Positions 1-11,366 of a stretch of 64,000 nt of DNA are shown piece after piece. The translations under genes were made by a program, and so were the position numbers. Source of the stretch: Sycon ciliatum (taxonomy: Eukaryota; Porifera; Calcarea; Leucosolenida; Sycettidae); NCBI RefSeq assembly GCF_964019385.1, contig NC_088646.1:7568662-7632661 (forward strand), given 5' to 3'. The notes below the pieces were generated by a model. It ran no database searches. It was not told the DNA's origin and saw only the letters and a program-made list of their open reading frames with translations. Each line of letters begins with the position of its first letter. Position 1 is the stretch's first letter.

Positions 1-223
1 GGTATCCCTGATATACAGCTCCCTCGTACTTCTTCCACATCTCATCATCTTCGCCGAAGTCGCGAATTTGACCCCATAAGTCAACAATCACCGTCAGGCC
101 TTTGCTGGACTCCAACGTAACCACCGACTTCTGCGCCTCACCGCTGAGCACCTTTTCGCCATTGCTGCAGATTAGGACAATCTGGGAGGCACCGTGAATT
201 CTCAAACCGAAATCATTAGGCAT
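1..223 (-). CDS. AMDHD1: Imidazolonepropionase (AMDHD1/HutI-like), first exon, partial
   Basis: Reading the minus strand from the ATG at 223-221 gives an open frame of 74 codons that runs off the left edge. It begins MPNDFGLRIHGASQIVLICS and continues with a short turn (NGEKVLSG), then a strand-rich stretch (LTVIVDLWGQIRDFG). This spacing and wording match, from memory, the N-terminus of animal imidazolonepropionase, where a small beta-sandwich precedes the metal-dependent amidohydrolase barrel. The enzyme hydrolyses imidazolone-5-propionate in cytosolic histidine degradation. The catalytic barrel, with its metal-binding histidines, would lie to the left and is not visible. No splice donor is seen before the edge. 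The chosen start is the first ATG of the frame. The identification rests on about 70 residues, so it is likely but not certain. Confidence 0.68.
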   Translation of the reverse strand, partial: MPNDFGLRIHGASQIVLICSNGEKVLSGEAQKSVVTLESSKGLTVIVDLWGQIRDFGEDDEMWKKYEGAVYQGY

Positions 224-1372
224 TGTAATTGTGGACTCGGGGTTCGGTGGCTAGCCACGACAAGGATGCTAATCTACAATAAGGTGGGGAGGTCGTTCTG
301 TCACCTAGCCAGGACATCCACGGACCTATCTTCGGAACAGCAACAACTAACAAGCTGTTGACTTCGACTTAAAGTTTGTTGAGTGGGTCTTTTATAGGTA
401 GTTTGCAGTACAATAATGCATGATCTTGAAAATTGTAAAAGTACTAAAAACTGATTTCTTGCTTTGACGCTTTGACTTAGTTTGAGTTTGGCTGAGCTAG
501 TACGAGTCGTACAGTCGACTGCTTCCAATCAACAAAATCGAAGATACGCGATGTGCATGTACGTGGCTGTGGCACGTGGGCACACTGCGCGATACGGTAC
601 CACGTGGATCGGCAGTGCACTCCCCCGACACACCTACAAACAAGCCAAATAAAGGGTGCGAGTCTACATAATATCCAGGTCCCCACTGGCTCCCCATGCA
701 GGACATGTTGACAGTTCAGGATCATGGAGTCGAACAAGTAAGTAGTTACTGTACTTACTTACTACCGGTACTTGTAAACTCCCTGCCAAGAATCCGAGGA
801 TTTGGCCAGGCCAGCAGGGTGGGCTTGGACTTGTACATTGTAGAATGGACGGTGTGCAATCGATGGTGACGAAACCCGGCACAACTCGGTACGTCACGGT
901 CACCAGGACTCACCATCAGCAGCCGAAAGAAAGTTACAAATGTAGTTGGCCACAATTATCCCTTCTATTCCGGGCGACAAAATGTCATATCTTGCACATA
1001 TATGTGTATCCGGATATCCATCTACTTTTGTAGAACTCTTTAAAGAAAAATTTGGATGAGTGAATTAATGAACTTGACATCACGACTCTACCTCAACTCA
1101 AACACTCAAAACACGCGAGTAGATCTACTTAGAAAAGTTTATCATGACTCTGCTCTGTTAGTTCTGCTCTGTGAATGATACTTCACTGTTCACTGTTCAC
1201 GTACATGATTGGATCATCGGAAAGGGAAGCGAACAAGAGGGTCAAGGGAAAAGACTTCGCAGAAACACTGCTCAAGAAAAATTACCGGTAAAACCCACCA
1301 GGGAGAAACAGAATACAAGTAGGAGCGCACCAGACACAAAAATCAGAAATTCCAGCCAGTACATGCAATAGT
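224..1372. other. Gene-free stretch upstream of AMDHD1
   Basis: This 1.1 kb lies 5' of the AMDHD1 first exon and should contain its promoter. I see no protein match in either strand, no clear TATA box and no terminal inverted repeats. Short open frames here have no recognisable content. Confidence 0.5.
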
Positions 1373-2030
1373 CTGTCCCCGGGGAAAATCGCGATTCCGC
1401 GGCCGCGTTTTTTCCGCGTTTTTTTGCGATTTTTTAAAAGACCGCGTTTCCGCGATTTTCCCGCGTTTTTTGAACTTTTTTGTTGCACTACACGTACACA
1501 CAGTGCACTGTTCGGTCAGCAACGGCTCATCGTGGCGGCTTTGTACTCAAAATATGACGAGTGCTTACACCAGAGACTTGTAACTGATTGATTTTACTAC
1601 AAGTCTACAGTGCATTTCAAAACTATAGACGCGTAGGGTTTTTGAAATATTTCAAATTTGGCTGGAACTTTTTGAGAATAGTTTTCGGAATATTGCTCAG
1701 GATCGCTCCACAATTACTCTCATATAGTTTCTAAAGGATTGGATAACAGACGCCCAATTTGGAAAAATTTATGCACAAAGTGATCACAGATTTTATGTGG
1801 TATAGATGCTGGCATAACGGTTTTTGCCTAGGTACGCGTCTATAGTTTTGAAATGGACTGTACATACTCACTGAAAATTGCCTCATATCAACTGCAAACT
1901 TGCCACCGCGAGATGATATCAATAATATTCACCGCGTATTTACCGCAAATTCACCGCAAATTATGCCATATCATGCCGCGTTTTTTGCCGCGTTTTTCGC
2001 GATTTTTTCCGCGATTTTCCCCGGGGACAG
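1373..2030. mobile_element. Miniature inverted-repeat element, GC-rich termini (family A)
   Basis: The two ends are exact inverted copies: CTGTCCCCGGGGAAAATCGC at 1373 and its reverse complement ending at 2030. The hexamer AATAGT occurs directly outside both ends (1367-1372 and 2031-2036), as expected of a target-site duplication. Subterminal regions are built from repeated CCGCGTTTTT and CGCGATTTTT blocks. No transposase is encoded. A second element (1608-1860) sits inside it, so family A was here first. The superfamily is not clear from a 6-bp duplication. Confidence 0.75.
1608..1860. mobile_element. Miniature element nested in family A (family B, copy 1)
   Basis: Inverted ends CAGTGCATTTCAAAACTATA at 1608 and its near reverse complement ending at 1860, flanked on both sides by TA (1606-1607 and 1861-1862). 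TA flanks and CAG-beginning ends are typical of Tc1/mariner, especially pogo/Tigger-derived, miniature elements. A second, more diverged copy lies at 28771-29369 and shares the internal block around 1750-1810 that includes GTGATCACAGATTTTATGTG. Non-coding. Confidence 0.75.
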
Positions 2031-2215
2031 AATAGTCCATAACCCGGGCCCCCATGGGTAATGCATTATCCCATGAGTACAAGAGGTATAGGACTCGTAT
2101 ACTGCCGAATATTATTCTGAGTAGTGAAGATGTGAGGGAAAATATAGGAGATACGGTACTACTACTAGTATATCCCGAGTACGAATGGGACAATGCCGCG
2201 ATGATTTACTATTTA

Positions 2216-2684
2216 CAGGTGGAATCCTGATAATTCGAATATGGCTTAATTCGAACATACTACCGCTTAATTAGAAGTTTTTCCAGGACCGATTTCTATC
2301 AATACGATTCCCACATAAAAATTCTGATAATTCGAACCTCGAACTGGATATGTCAGGTTAATTCGAAGTCCCACAGATTCCACTTACATAGAAAATGTGT
2401 AGCATTTGTGCTGGTAATTTGAAGTTAGCAAAGTGTAATTCGAAGTTCACTGTACATTGTGCTGGTCAGTTCAGTTTGCATGAGCAGGCCTGCAGGCTGT
2501 GCCGCGCCGGTCAGTTCAGTATCCGTGAAATCTGTGTAAGGTCCATAGCGCAACTCTGCGTTTTCATGAGAGCATTTTGACATACATATTGTGTTGTGGG
2601 TTCATGTTTGGATAATTAGAATGTCCGGATAATTAGAAGTTTTTTCCTGGCATTTTGAGGTTTGAATTATCAGGATTCCACCTG
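2216..2684. mobile_element. Tigger/pogo-like miniature element (CAGGTGGAATCC family, copy 1)
   Basis: Ends CAGGTGGAATCCTGATAATT at 2216 and the inverted copy ending at 2684, each flanked by TA (2214-2215 and 2685-2686). The interior is a series of AATTCGAA and AATTAGAAG blocks and encodes nothing. A second copy at 55724-56183 lies in the opposite orientation with the same ends. The TA target and CAG termini fit the pogo/Tigger branch of Tc1/mariner. Confidence 0.8.
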
Positions 2685-4744
2685 TACCAAGAGTGACTGA
2701 GTACGGGTAAACTATGCTCCCAGGGAGCTGTTTCACTCTTGCTGATATTCCCCACGGCAAACTCAATCCACCTTTGTATCGATATCAGAGTCACTTTCTG
2801 ATGATCAGTGTGATTAGACTGGCACATAGAACATGATGTCGGCCGTTGTCTACATGCCTTCTTCCAAACTGTTATTGTTCCCGACTACCTCAAAATAATT
2901 GTTGCACATGTATTCTTTTATTTCAATTCGCTCAGGGCACAGGCAACACTGCCTTATCTCCGGAGAGACAATTATCTGATTCCTACAAAAAACGTTTAAC
3001 AATCGCATTTTTTGTTTGAAACAGACTAGAATTGAGGCTACGAGTACCTACATTGAATGGGCCATCTTTTGTAACACGAAGCGTACAATCACATCATCGT
3101 GTCATATTGATATCCAGTTATGTGCACTCTTAGTAGTACTGCACCAAGACCCTTGGCAATAGACATGTCTGAGAAGCATACAGGACACGTGCGGTTATGT
3201 ATCACAACGAATCGAGTATGATCCTCGTTTGCAGCAATATTCACTGCAATTCAATATAGAAATTGTGTCATCCGATGGGAGAGAGGTGGCACAAATGATG
3301 GCTACAAGCCTTGTGGTGGGCCAAGATTCATACTGCCTCATAATCATAAGTGCACACTTTGACAATGTGTGCTATGGCTGAATTCAAGTCGGTCTCAAAA
3401 CACATTAATCCATAATTATGGTCAAATACCCGTGTATACTGTACAACAGAACTACCCAGGTCCGGGTGGCTTGGGTCCAAAGGGTGCCCCGATCTCAGAA
3501 TTACCCAGACGTTAGAATACCAGTCCAATAGTGCTACATGTGCATGTACGCAGCCGCTACTCAAAACGAATGCATTTGTCACATATTTTCTTCACATTTG
3601 TGCCAAGGTGATCAAGTATTTAAAGTTAGCCCAATCCGAATCGCAACATGACGATACCACAAGTTACAACGGTGCCAGGCAGGCGAACGTCCCCAGATTT
3701 CCTGCATGCATGTATTGGCATGTCACTAACAATGAGCCACAGCAGTTTATCAGGGTTTTTTTTTTAAATTATCCCAGCCGCAGCAGTAGGTACAGCTACT
3801 GGCAGCTACTGGGATATTTGTGACAAAGTGGAAACTTAGAAACCATATTCATATATTTATTAGCTCGTCACTGAGTTGCCAATCAAAGAGGAGGGGGTGA
3901 ATGCCAACCACGGCTGAGGAACGTAAAGAAATAGAAATAGAAAGAAAAGAGGGAAAGGGAATGCTGAGGATCAGGCTGTAAGTTTCATGTAACCGTCTAC
4001 TGTAGGAGAATCCGTCAAGTAAAAAATGAATGGATAAAGGAGTGAAATAGATAGTGTACACCGTATTGATGTGCCACGGTGGTAGCATGTGGCTCAGTAG
4101 AGATTGATTGCTAACTTACTCTACATGTACTGGTGCTAGCACCAGCTGCGACTTCTGGATCACAAGTCAAACAATGAAGAAGAAAATGATCACCAATCTC
4201 CTTCGCCGAATCCAGCAATGTCCATTTTTATTGCTCAGCCAGGGTCAGTCAGGACAGCTTCAATAGAATGCGCACGTGATGCATCAATGTGCAGAGCAGT
4301 GTATGAAAGTGCTTAGATCTACAATGCATGCAATGATTTTCAGATACTGAGACGTGACTAGGTTTTCAATCTCAACACACATTGCATTGCAGCATCCAAG
4401 ACGATTGCTTCTCGCCAGCAGTGGGATCAAGCAGCTCCATCTCTCAACCACTGGTATCCTGATTTCTGCACAAGCTCCTCTCTTCAGTGCACATGGGTAG
4501 ACAAACCGGATCCAGGTGGAAAAGTACTCAAGTAATATTTGCAAACAGTTACACCTCACCGAATGGTATGCTGCAAGCATTGGAATTCAAAGTATGCAGT
4601 TCTTGTGGAATAAATAATACCAGAGTAAAGTTTCAAACCCTGGCAGCTTTTCAGGCCATTCCGGCAATTATGAGACGGTCCTCTTCTGTCTGTGCCTCCG
4701 TACAAAGTGACAAAACTGAACACGGAACATTGGCCATCATGCGA
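2685..4744. other. Gene-free stretch
   Basis: About 2 kb between a miniature element and the 3' end of the coiled-coil gene. I find no supportable exon, RNA gene or terminal repeats. The right-hand few hundred bases are probably the 3' untranslated region and downstream flank of the minus-strand gene ending at 4745; no unambiguous polyadenylation signal is seen. Confidence 0.45.
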
Positions 4745-6076
4745 TCAATGCAAGCTGTCAGTACTGCTTGAAATCAATTCGGCAGCAGGATCGGCAGCCG
4801 TCTCGTTTTCGCTTGGCTCCTTGGACTCCTCCGCGTCTCCACATGCTTGATTCTGCAAGAACTGCCGCAGCAGGCAGCTTTTCAGCCAGGCAATCTCCTT
4901 GCGGCAGGAAGCAATAACAAGCTCATTGCTATTATCCGCAGTCGTGCCAGTGCCAGTGGCTTGGCTAGCAGAGAGCTTGCTAAAACTGCCGTGCAGAGAT
5001 TTGACCTGCTCCTCTAACAGGGCACAGCGCACAACCAGATCGTTCATAAGAGAGTCGCGTGACGTGACCAGCTGCTCAAGGTTATGCTTGCTGGCCGTGT
5101 ACTCGCCCAGCCTCTGTGCTTCCATCATGCAACGCTCCGACAGTCTTAACACGCCTTCACGATGGGTGCGCATGCAGATGCACTCCTCCTGCACGACTTC
5201 AAATCGGTCCTCCAGCTGCGTCATCTGCTCTTCGGTGGCCTTGCAGCGTGCATTGCTTTCCTCAATCACACGCATCAATTGCTGCTCCCTCTCCACTTTA
5301 CTCCGCAGCTCGCCAGCATAAAAGTCCAGCTGATGCCGGATGCGATCTATCATTTGATCTTTCTCCGCCAGCTGCCCAGCTAGTGGCAGTGGTTCCTCGC
5401 CATCACCAGCTAAGGAGGACCTAGATGCTGACGAGGTCTGAGACGATACAGAGGCTACGCTACCTAATCGGCCCATGGACGATTCGCTCCCACTGAAACT
5501 GCTGCTCACCGATGGACCCCCACGTGACAGCTCCTTATCTGCAGCTTGGGTTTGCTCAGTGCTGGCGTCCAGTGATTTAGAGGGGATAACTTCCCAAGAG
5601 CCATCTGGGGTCTCTTGTCCTTTGATCCGTTTTTCCAAGACAGCCACACGATGTCTGTATTTGCGCCTCTCACTCTCCAGTACTTCGGCGCGGTAAGACA
5701 CCTGTGCAAGCTCTCCCTTCGTCTCACGCAGGGCACCCTTGATCTCTTCTAGTTGGTCCTGGAGAACATGAAATGACTGCGCTTCCTGGTCTACACCGGC
5801 TTCGGCGAACACACTCGCACTTGCGCTGTGCGCTCCGTCCGGCGAGTCGATGCTTCTCTGCCGCTTGAGCTCGTGCAGCGCCTCGCTGGCCTTTCCACGC
5901 ACCAGCTCGAGTCGGGTCAGTGCGCTGACGATGTCGCGACTCACTCGTCGCTGGCGACCACTAGCACTCTCAGGCTGCAAATGGGACGGTCTGGAAACTC
6001 TCTTTGACGGCGAAGCCGAAGCAGAGCCTCGTCGTCCGGATTCTTGAGCGTTGTCATCCTCCTCCATAATCGGCAT
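4745..6076 (-). CDS. Coiled-coil protein of unknown family
   Basis: A 443-codon open frame in one exon. I do not recognise the family. A basic, serine-rich N-terminus (residues about 8-50) precedes a first heptad-rich coil (about 95-155). A Ser/Gly-rich linker follows (about 170-230), then a long coil (about 235-375) and an acidic tail. A short motif DGSWEVIPS at residues 158-166 sits in the linker and resembles an LC3-interacting region (aromatic-x-x-hydrophobic after acidic or serine residues). The start chosen is MPIMEEDD at 6076 because a splice-acceptor-like TTCGTAG lies just upstream at about 6088, which suggests the first exon is non-coding. An in-frame ATG at 6139 would add 21 residues. 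It is probably cytoplasmic; no signal peptide or membrane segment is seen. Length and absence of stops make a real gene likely. Confidence 0.8.
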   Translation of the reverse strand: MPIMEEDDNAQESGRRGSASASPSKRVSRPSHLQPESASGRQRRVSRDIVSALTRLELVRGKASEALHELKRQRSIDSPDGAHSASASVFAEAGVDQEAQSFHVLQDQLEEIKGALRETKGELAQVSYRAEVLESERRKYRHRVAVLEKRIKGQETPDGSWEVIPSKSLDASTEQTQAADKELSRGGPSVSSSFSGSESSMGRLGSVASVSSQTSSASRSSLAGDGEEPLPLAGQLAEKDQMIDRIRHQLDFYAGELRSKVEREQQLMRVIEESNARCKATEEQMTQLEDRFEVVQEECICMRTHREGVLRLSERCMMEAQRLGEYTASKHNLEQLVTSRDSLMNDLVVRCALLEEQVKSLHGSFSKLSASQATGTGTTADNSNELVIASCRKEIAWLKSCLLRQFLQNQACGDAEESKEPSENETAADPAAELISSSTDSLH

Positions 6077-7176
6077 GGTGTTGTGTAACCTACGAAGACC
6101 TGGGATAAGCCTTAGGCAGAACCCTCTCCAAACTTTCACTGAATCGGAATGAGTGAATGAAAAGGCAGGAACTTACTTGTATCAAGAGTATGGGGTTATA
6201 ATACTCTTGCTTGTATGGATCTCCATGTCCCCTCTGCAGAGTGGCACATGTAGTAGATCGTCCGATCTAAGAAAGATCTTGATCGCTCGCAGAGGGCGCG
6301 CAAGTGAGTTTCATTCGAACGACCGATTCGCAGAGTGGGTCAGCAGTGGCTGTGTAGACATGACGTGAAGTGCGGAGCCGGAGGCGAGGGTCTTCATACC
6401 GCAATGCAATGGTGCAGCCGTTGTGTCGCCTCAGCCGGGCTCAGGGTCACGAGTCTGCGAAGAAACACGAAAGCGCATGCTGGATGGGGAGAGGGTGAGC
6501 TTGGGTGCGTGGTGAATTATTTCGGATGACAGGGTTCTTGTCAGAATGTGTGGTCGGCTGGCACTGCGTGGCACTGGCAGGCAAAGACGGAAAACAGAAC
6601 CCAGCGGCTACATTCAAGTTGGGGAAATCCCGTCGTCTTGAACTGTTGTCGGTAGCCCCATGCTTGCCTGCAAGCAGGCCAGGGAGTAGACGTCTACCGA
6701 GTTTCTAGTACAATGTACAAAAAATGCAGTTACTGTACTGCCTGCTTGCTAGCGATGACATGCATGGCAGATCTACCGCCAGTCACACCAGGACGTCACT
6801 TGTCTAAAACCAGGAAAACGGTTGTGCGATTCGAGTCCGAAGTGCAGGAAACTGATGTGATGACAGGGAGATTAGAGGACACACATTGGACACATGATTA
6901 CTAGTACATACTATGGCCGTGTGGGCTATGAATAAGAGCAAGAGCGCATAAACAGTGTTTATGGACTCTTGATAACAGGAAGGACAACACGTTACGGGTT
7001 ATCACCAAACTCGGGAGGTTCAAAGACATGTAAAAAACACGAAGAGGGGAAGCCCTGCGGGCCAAGTGAAAGATGATGGGCAAGTTAGTTAGGAACAACA
7101 ACAAGTAGGTTCACACGACGTAGATCTACGTTTCGCCGTATTGCTGGTGACGGCTCATCAGGTGTGCTTACTAATA
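6077..7176. other. Gene-free stretch upstream of the coiled-coil gene
   Basis: It should hold the promoter and possibly a non-coding first exon of the minus-strand coiled-coil gene. It contains one copy of the CAAGAGTAT palindrome (6183-6209). Several 60-70-codon open frames occur but none resembles a protein I know. Confidence 0.45.
6183..6209. repeat. Short dispersed palindrome (CAAGAGTAT family, copy 1)
   Basis: A 27-bp inverted repeat reading CAAGAGTATGGGGTTATAAT and closing with ACTCTTG. The same arms recur at 37006-37036, 37841-37877 and 38444-38480 with variable centres. Confidence 0.65.
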
Positions 7177-7828
7177 CAGGTCGTCCCCCGTTAATACGAG
7201 TCCGGTTAGTACATAAACCCCGTTAGTACATAAGAAATCTCAAGTCCCGGACGAAACGTGGTCACTTCCATACAAATTTTGTCGGTTAGTACATAATTCA
7301 TTAGTACATAAACCCCGTTAGTACATAACATTTCTCCGTACCCGCATGCCACCTACCTCAATAGTACATAATTTTTTGGTCTCTTGGCCTTCTATAGATC
7401 ATCTAGTGCAGGCACATCGTGTTCTAGTTGGAAAGGCTTTCTGTCTAAAGCCTTTCCATACTGGTGCTCGATGTTTTCAGTTTGGGGACACCAAAATTAG
7501 TGTACCGCTAAAGACACGTGGTCGACACGTTGTTGACACTTTGTTGACACTTTGTTGACACGTGGCCCAATTACCGGCCTACCAAGTGCCTTTGGCGACC
7601 GCTAACAGCAACTGTGGAACAGTGCAGTGCCCTTTTTTGGAGCAACGTACGAGTAGTGCCCATGGATTATGACCCCGCGACCCCAATCTATGTGGCGGTC
7701 CGCAATTCGCTACTTCATACTGACTGGCGTCCGGCATCGTCCCGAATTTGGCCACAATCTGCTCTCGGGACCCTGTAGGGCTCCCTGACCTGCTCCATCT
7801 CCGCCATCGTCAATGTACTGCGCATCCA

Positions 7829-8134
7829 CCCAGGCCAGGACTGCACTTACTTACGGGAAGGAGTATTTGCAAGATGGAACCTGGGAACTGGAAGACGACG
7901 AAGAGGAAGCGTGGGAATCCGGCGGCAATGGCTGGGATGTAAGTCCAACATTGCTGGTGCCAGAGTAGCCACTGCTTGCTTATAAGGGAATCATGTGTGT
8001 TGCCTTTTTGCCTTTTCCGACGTCCTCCTCCGACTGTACTCCCGATCCCAGGACTGAACTTACGGGAAGGAGTGCTTCCAAGATGGGAGACGAAGAAGAA
8101 GAAGCCGCTGAATCCGGCGGCAATGGCTGGGATG
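7829..8134 (+). repeat. Tandem duplication of an exon-like block
   Basis: Two copies of a roughly 220-bp unit lie head to tail. Each has an acceptor-like CAG, then about 95 bp containing ACGGGAAGGAGT and ending GGCAATGGCTGGGAT before a donor-like GTAAGTCC, then a similar intron-like tail (GTTGCCTTTTTGCC). In the frame ending ESGGNGWD both copies stay open and acidic. Further candidate pieces at 8491-8544, 8638-8741 and 9657-9676 have splice-like borders, and the last two would join in frame to end in LLQYRYITP and stop. A starting ATG could be at 7662, but that frame stops after 38 codons. Phases between all the pieces do not agree, so I do not call a gene. Confidence 0.4.
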
Positions 8135-10251
8135 TAAGTCCAACATTGCTGGTGCTAGAGTTACCACTGCTTGTTTATAAGGGATTCATATGTGTTGCCC
8201 TTTTTTGCCTTCTCCCAAGTTCTCCTCCGACTGTACAGGTGACCGCTGTCACATATGTTGCCCTTTCCAGGCAGTAGAAGGGAGGGGGGGGGGCAGCACA
8301 TCCTGGCATCCAGGAATGCTAGGCCCTAGGAACTAGGCAATCTGACCTTTCCTCTTACCCCAATAATGGTATGGATGGGGAGTTCTTGAACATCCTCAGT
8401 CTTGTTAGAGTGAACTGTGCAACTCGGCAATCGGTGATAGCAGAGGACCAATGCCGATGGCGATGCTCCTTCCTTTTTCTCTGTCACAGGCTGCGTTCTC
8501 GAGAGGAAGCGTTATTTCTGCATTCCAAGAAGGACGGCACAATGGTGAGTGGAACTTCGTTGGTGTGCAGCCTTGCTAGTTGAATTGTAAATCAACCATT
8601 CTTCCTGTCTCTGACTTCTTCAATGTCCTCCTCAGTGTCGGACTGTCCGCGTCGCATTGAACTGGTCCGATGAGGCTGCTATTGCACACACAGTGAGGGA
8701 ACTCCCATACGGGAACTCGGAAGTACTGCTACAGTACAGGTAAGGTGGCCATTGCTTATGTGCGTGCGCCGTTGTCAAACTTCTAAGCCAGCTGTACTCC
8801 AACCTACATGGAGTCTGAAAGTAGTCAGCTGGCGAACTACAATAATTATTGAAGTTTAGACGTTATATGCCGCGGCTTGGTCAGCTTTTTCAGTTTCACA
8901 ATGCATTGCACTCAGCACCGCTTCTCGGAGTATCTTGTCAGGATAGCTTTGGAACGCATCCTCCCCAGTGGGGGAACGGCAAATGTGCTGTTCATTTTTT
9001 AGGCTTGCTTTTATGGTACGTACAAATCCCCATTGAAAAGACATAGTGGAGACCAGAAACTGCAAATAGATGTTGGGAACCGCGAAGACCACCCTTCCTT
9101 GTCAAGTTCCCTGAGGGTGTGGAGGGGGGGGGGGAGCGGAGGAGGGACATTCCTGCACTGCTTAAAGCAGGATTCACAGGAGCATTTTCAGAAATTGCTT
9201 GTACATTTGTACCAGTTGTAACCGACAAACGCATTCTCATTGAGGTTTGACTTGAGGCACGTCAGCAAGGCGCTGTTGCATCGCTGACGTCTTGTCCTGA
9301 TTCTGTGAATGGTATTTTGTGCGAGTTTGCATCGCACGCAGAATCGCAGGTCGTGTCGCATTGCGCAGCACACTGCCAAATTGCTTCTGTGAATCCCACG
9401 TGAATGGGAATTCCAATGGGAATGTAATCCATTGCCAACAGGTGTATTCCCGAGCTGCGCATCATACTGCAAAATTGCTCCTGTGCATGCAAATGGATTT
9501 CATTGCTCTTCTGTAGTTTGGGAAATTCTCGATTATGATAATTCTGCGTGTGTGTGTACACCAGCCCTGAACATACATGTAGGTGACCCATTTGTGGTGT
9601 CTCATAGCCTACCTCACGACCTTATGCTTGCTTTCTGTATCACTTGTATCTTGCAGGTATATCACCCCGTGACGACCACATCGAAGTCTGAAATTGAAGT
9701 GTGAAGATGCTTCAGCAACCCCTTCATATTTTCCATTGCTTTTATTGTGCTTCTACTGTGCATGTGTGTAACCTGTGGGGTATGCATGTGATGACAATGT
9801 ATGCCGATGACACGGTCAGATTTTGTCCATGCGTGTAACGTACACCTGCATGCTATCGTTGAAAAGGATCTGCCACTTACGATCTTCGGACGAGTATCAG
9901 GTCAGCTTGGTTTTGTGTGGGCTGTACCAGATGCTGTTCACTTCTCTATCTGTTGGATATGTGACTTTCTGCAAGTTTCTGGTGTATGGTGGCCACTTCT
10001 TTGCTCGTCTTTGTATGACATTACAATAATTCTGTATTCACTGCTTCCATGGTGTGGTCTGCAAACTGCAATCCTTAGGCAAATATCATCACGGTTTGCA
10101 ATGTTGTGCTTTGGCTGCTAGCTTACCTACACATTGTAGTTGAATTATTTTTGTTTCACAACTGACTTCCTGAAGTATGGTGGCCACTGCTTTGCATGGC
10201 ATTATACAATGTTCATCAAGAATTTCCTGTTTGGGTCGTGTGTGTGTGTGT

Positions 10252-10330
10252 ATGTATGTGTGTGCGTGCCCATGTGTGTGTGTGCCATGTGCATGTGCGT
10301 GTTTGTCACAAGGTGTCTGTGTGCGGGGTA
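10252..10330. repeat. TG-rich microsatellite
   Basis: Interrupted GT/GTAT/GTGC repeats inside the 4.1-kb Tigger-bounded segment. Confidence 0.7.
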
Positions 10331-10465
10331 GCGAGGTGGGGAGGGCTGGAATGTATCAGTGTGCTACTGCAGTTGCATGGCTACATACAGTGCATCGCGC
10401 GCGTGCTCACCATGTTTATCTTCGGAGCTGGGCTAGGGTGGGGGAGGGAACAGAAAAAGAACTGA

Positions 10466-10936
10466 AATTACCCATATAAAAACCGCTCTGTGAGCGGTTC
10501 TGAAAAACCTCTACTGGTGCAGCCCCGTCGTAAAAGTAAGAAATTAGAACTGGCGCATTGTCCTCCCAAATGTGAACTGATCCACCTAAATCGCGATTGA
10601 CGGGACCCGAACGCACCAGTAGCACGAGGTCGGGAGGGCACAGGATCACAGCCGGCGTCGGCGCTGATCAAGTTACCATACAACACTTAGATCTACCCCG
10701 AAGCCCACCTTTGCCGCTTTACTTTGGCTTTGGCTATGGACCAGCGTCCCCAGCTGCATCCACAGGTAGGAACCTCGTGCTACTGGTGCGTTCGGGTCCC
10801 GTCAATCGCGATTTAGGTGGATCAGTTCACATTTGGGAGGACAATGCGCCAGTTCTAATTTCTTACTTTTACGACGGGGCTGCACCAGTAGAGGTTTTTC
10901 AGAACCGCTCACAGAGCGGTTTTTATATGGGTAATT
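10466..10936. mobile_element. Foldback element with identical 165-bp inverted arms
   Basis: The left arm 10466-10630 and right arm 10772-10936 are reverse complements of each other with no mismatch that I can find, separated by 141 bp. The ends read AATTACCCATATAAAAACCG, and a small hairpin (ACCGCTCTGTGAGCGGT) lies near each tip. A TA flank is possible if the element is taken to begin at CCCATAT. No coding capacity. Arm identity implies recent insertion or gene conversion. Confidence 0.8.
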
Positions 10937-11366
10937 CTACTTGTGGAGCTCAGAAATCAGAGCGCACATCACAAACCGACAAAGCTCTGTTTTTTTTCCG
11001 AGTGACTGTACAGGCGCGACTGGTCATGTATGATGCAAACTGTAGAATCTTCGCTAAATGTGACCGTTATAACATAATTTTTATGTTATATCGAGGGAAT
11101 CAAGAATATCTCGCTGCCTAGTCATGGTATACCGGTAGCAAGAAACACTCAGAAAAGTTGAAAAAAGTGAAAAATTCTAGTACACAAGCAAGTTATGTAC
11201 ACTTTCGTTTAGTACATAAACCCCGTTAATACATAACATTTCTCAAGTCCCAGAGATTATGTATTAACGAGGGACGACCTGTACTCAGATGTTGAGCCAA
11301 TAGTATTCATGTAAAAGAGAAAGGACCAATGAGTTACGATTAACCATCCACCAAGGTAACAAGATA

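Larger units (their letters stand above)
7177..11281. mobile_element. 4.1-kb segment bounded by Tigger-like ends
   Basis: The left end CAGGTCGTCCCCCGTTAATA at 7177 is matched by its inverted copy with one mismatch ending at 11281, and both are flanked by TA. Both ends also carry inverted subterminal blocks such as TTAGTACATAAACCCCGTTA and TCTCAAGTCCC. The interior has no recognisable transposase. It holds an exon-like tandem duplication (7829-8134), other exon-like pieces at about 8491-8544, 8638-8741 and 9657-9676, and a foldback element (10466-10936). Either it is one element that carries non-transposase cargo, or two shorter relatives landed in opposite orientation. The sequence does not decide. 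Confidence 0.5.
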
